A DNA stretch of 64,000 nucleotides from Photobacterium damselae (lineage in GTDB: Bacteria; Pseudomonadota; Gammaproteobacteria; Enterobacterales; Vibrionaceae): assembly GCF_003026815.1 (NCBI RefSeq), contig NZ_PYOG01000002.1:248001-312000 (forward strand), in the 5' to 3' direction. The position numbers were made by a program, and so were the translations under genes. Positions 63,340 through 64,000 of the stretch are shown one piece after another (the first letter of the stretch is position 1; the number at the start of each line of letters is the position of its first letter). The notes beneath the pieces were generated by a model, which saw only the letters and a program-made list of their open reading frames with translations, did no database searches and was not told the origin of the DNA.

Positions 63340-63993
63340 ATGACAACACTTAGCGAATCAGCTTTAAAAGTTCGTGAGGCATTAGCGGCTCGTGGACTGG
63401 AAACACCAATGACAGACCTTGTGGTCGAGCGCAATGAAAAAAAAGAAAAAATTGAACATCATATGCGTGAGATCTTAAATCTACTTAGCCTAGATTTAAC
63501 TGATGACAGCCTACAAGAAACCCCTCACCGTATTGCAAAAATGTATGTGGATGAGATTTTCTCCGGTCTTGATTACGCTAATTTCCCTAAAATCACAGTT
63601 ATTGAAAACAAGATGAACTGTGATGAGATGGTTCGAGTTAAAGATATTACCCTAACGAGTACCTGTGAACATCACTTGGTTACGATCGATGGTAAAGCTA
63701 CCGTAGCTTATATTCCACGCGGTAAAATTATTGGTTTATCAAAAATCAACCGTATCGTTCGTTTCTTTGCTCAACGTCCTCAAGTTCAAGAGCGTTTAAC
63801 TCAACAAGTTTTGGTTGCTCTGCAAACGTTATTGGAAAGTGAAGATGTCGCCGTTCGTATTGATGCTACACATTATTGTGTGAAATCTCGTGGGGTAATG
63901 GATGCGACCAGTGAGACTACTACTACAGCATTAGGTGGTATTTTTAAGCGCAATCCAGCGACTCGTGCCGAATTTCTGCATGGTGTTTGTTAA
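63340..63993 (+). CDS. folE: GTP cyclohydrolase I (FolE)
   Basis: Converts GTP to dihydroneopterin triphosphate, the first step of folate synthesis. The 217-residue protein has the family signatures [20 protein letters not shown], the zinc ligands in [15 protein letters not shown] and in [11 protein letters not shown], and [21 protein letters not shown] 63340 has the strong Shine-Dalgarno sequence GGAGGA at 63331-63336. The frame is open 12 codons further upstream without support. It is divergent from moeA. Confidence 0.97.
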   Translation: MTTLSESALKVREALAARGLETPMTDLVVERNEKKEKIEHHMREILNLLSLDLTDDSLQETPHRIAKMYVDEIFSGLDYANFPKITVIENKMNCDEMVRVKDITLTSTCEHHLVTIDGKATVAYIPRGKIIGLSKINRIVRFFAQRPQVQERLTQQVLVALQTLLESEDVAVRIDATHYCVKSRGVMDATSETTTTALGGIFKRNPATRAEFLHGVC

Positions 63994-64000
63994 GTTACGA

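Overview
The window reads as chromosomal DNA of a marine gammaproteobacterium of the family Vibrionaceae. Supporting signs are a close match to the Vibrio Na+/sugar symporter vSGLT, the divergent cra (fruR)/fruBKA arrangement, the divergent moeAB/folE pair, Vibrio-type interspersed repeats containing 'tacccaagt', and AT-rich intergenic DNA. The genus (Vibrio, Photobacterium or Aliivibrio) cannot be fixed from the sequence alone. No rRNA, tRNA, CRISPR array, transposase or prophage gene was seen.

Layout. 1-8 kb: tail of one lipid A acyltransferase and a complete tandem paralogue, a SPOR-domain protein, a serine-type transporter, yajQ, aroH, and an orphan degenerate PEP-synthase C-terminal domain. 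7-12.5 kb: fructose regulon, with cra divergent from fruB-fruK-fruA and three Cra operators between them. 12.5-15.5 kb: rhodanese remnant, hybrid histidine kinase, peptide deformylase. 15.5-20 kb: four leftward genes (K+ channel, exported S66 peptidase, anmK, LysR regulator). 20-22.3 kb: kbl-tdh threonine degradation. 22.8-26.7 kb: a very AT-rich three-gene operon (three-zinc-ribbon/TackOD1-like protein with a degenerate GGDEF domain, processive GT2 glycosyltransferase, HlyD-like adaptor), the best candidate here for a poorly described system, probably a c-di-GMP- or metal-responsive exopolysaccharide synthase. It is followed by a convergent secreted subtilase.

28-36.6 kb: ABC-F protein ybiT behind an attenuator-like hairpin, a YejM-like sulfatase-fold membrane protein, yaiI, a VOC protein, a small Cys-rich protein, a YbjT-like oxidoreductase and a MATE pump. 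36.9-42.4 kb: LolD/FtsX-type ABC transporter with a lipocalin-like lipoprotein, then an AbgA-like amidohydrolase. 42.8-52.5 kb: a FUSC/NodT/DUF1656/HlyD efflux operon running into a K+-channel-like protein and an AI-2E family transporter, followed by a pair of membrane-associated GTPases.

52.6-64 kb: sglT with two LacI-family-type operators, an acyltransferase-3 protein, a LysR regulator, an unrecognised membrane protein, cvfB, a concentrative nucleoside transporter, moeA-moeB and folE.

Most genes are housekeeping or transport functions. Starts were chosen from Shine-Dalgarno spacing and family N-termini, so several begin inside the longest possible reading frame. All family calls are from recognition of motifs; no database search was run.
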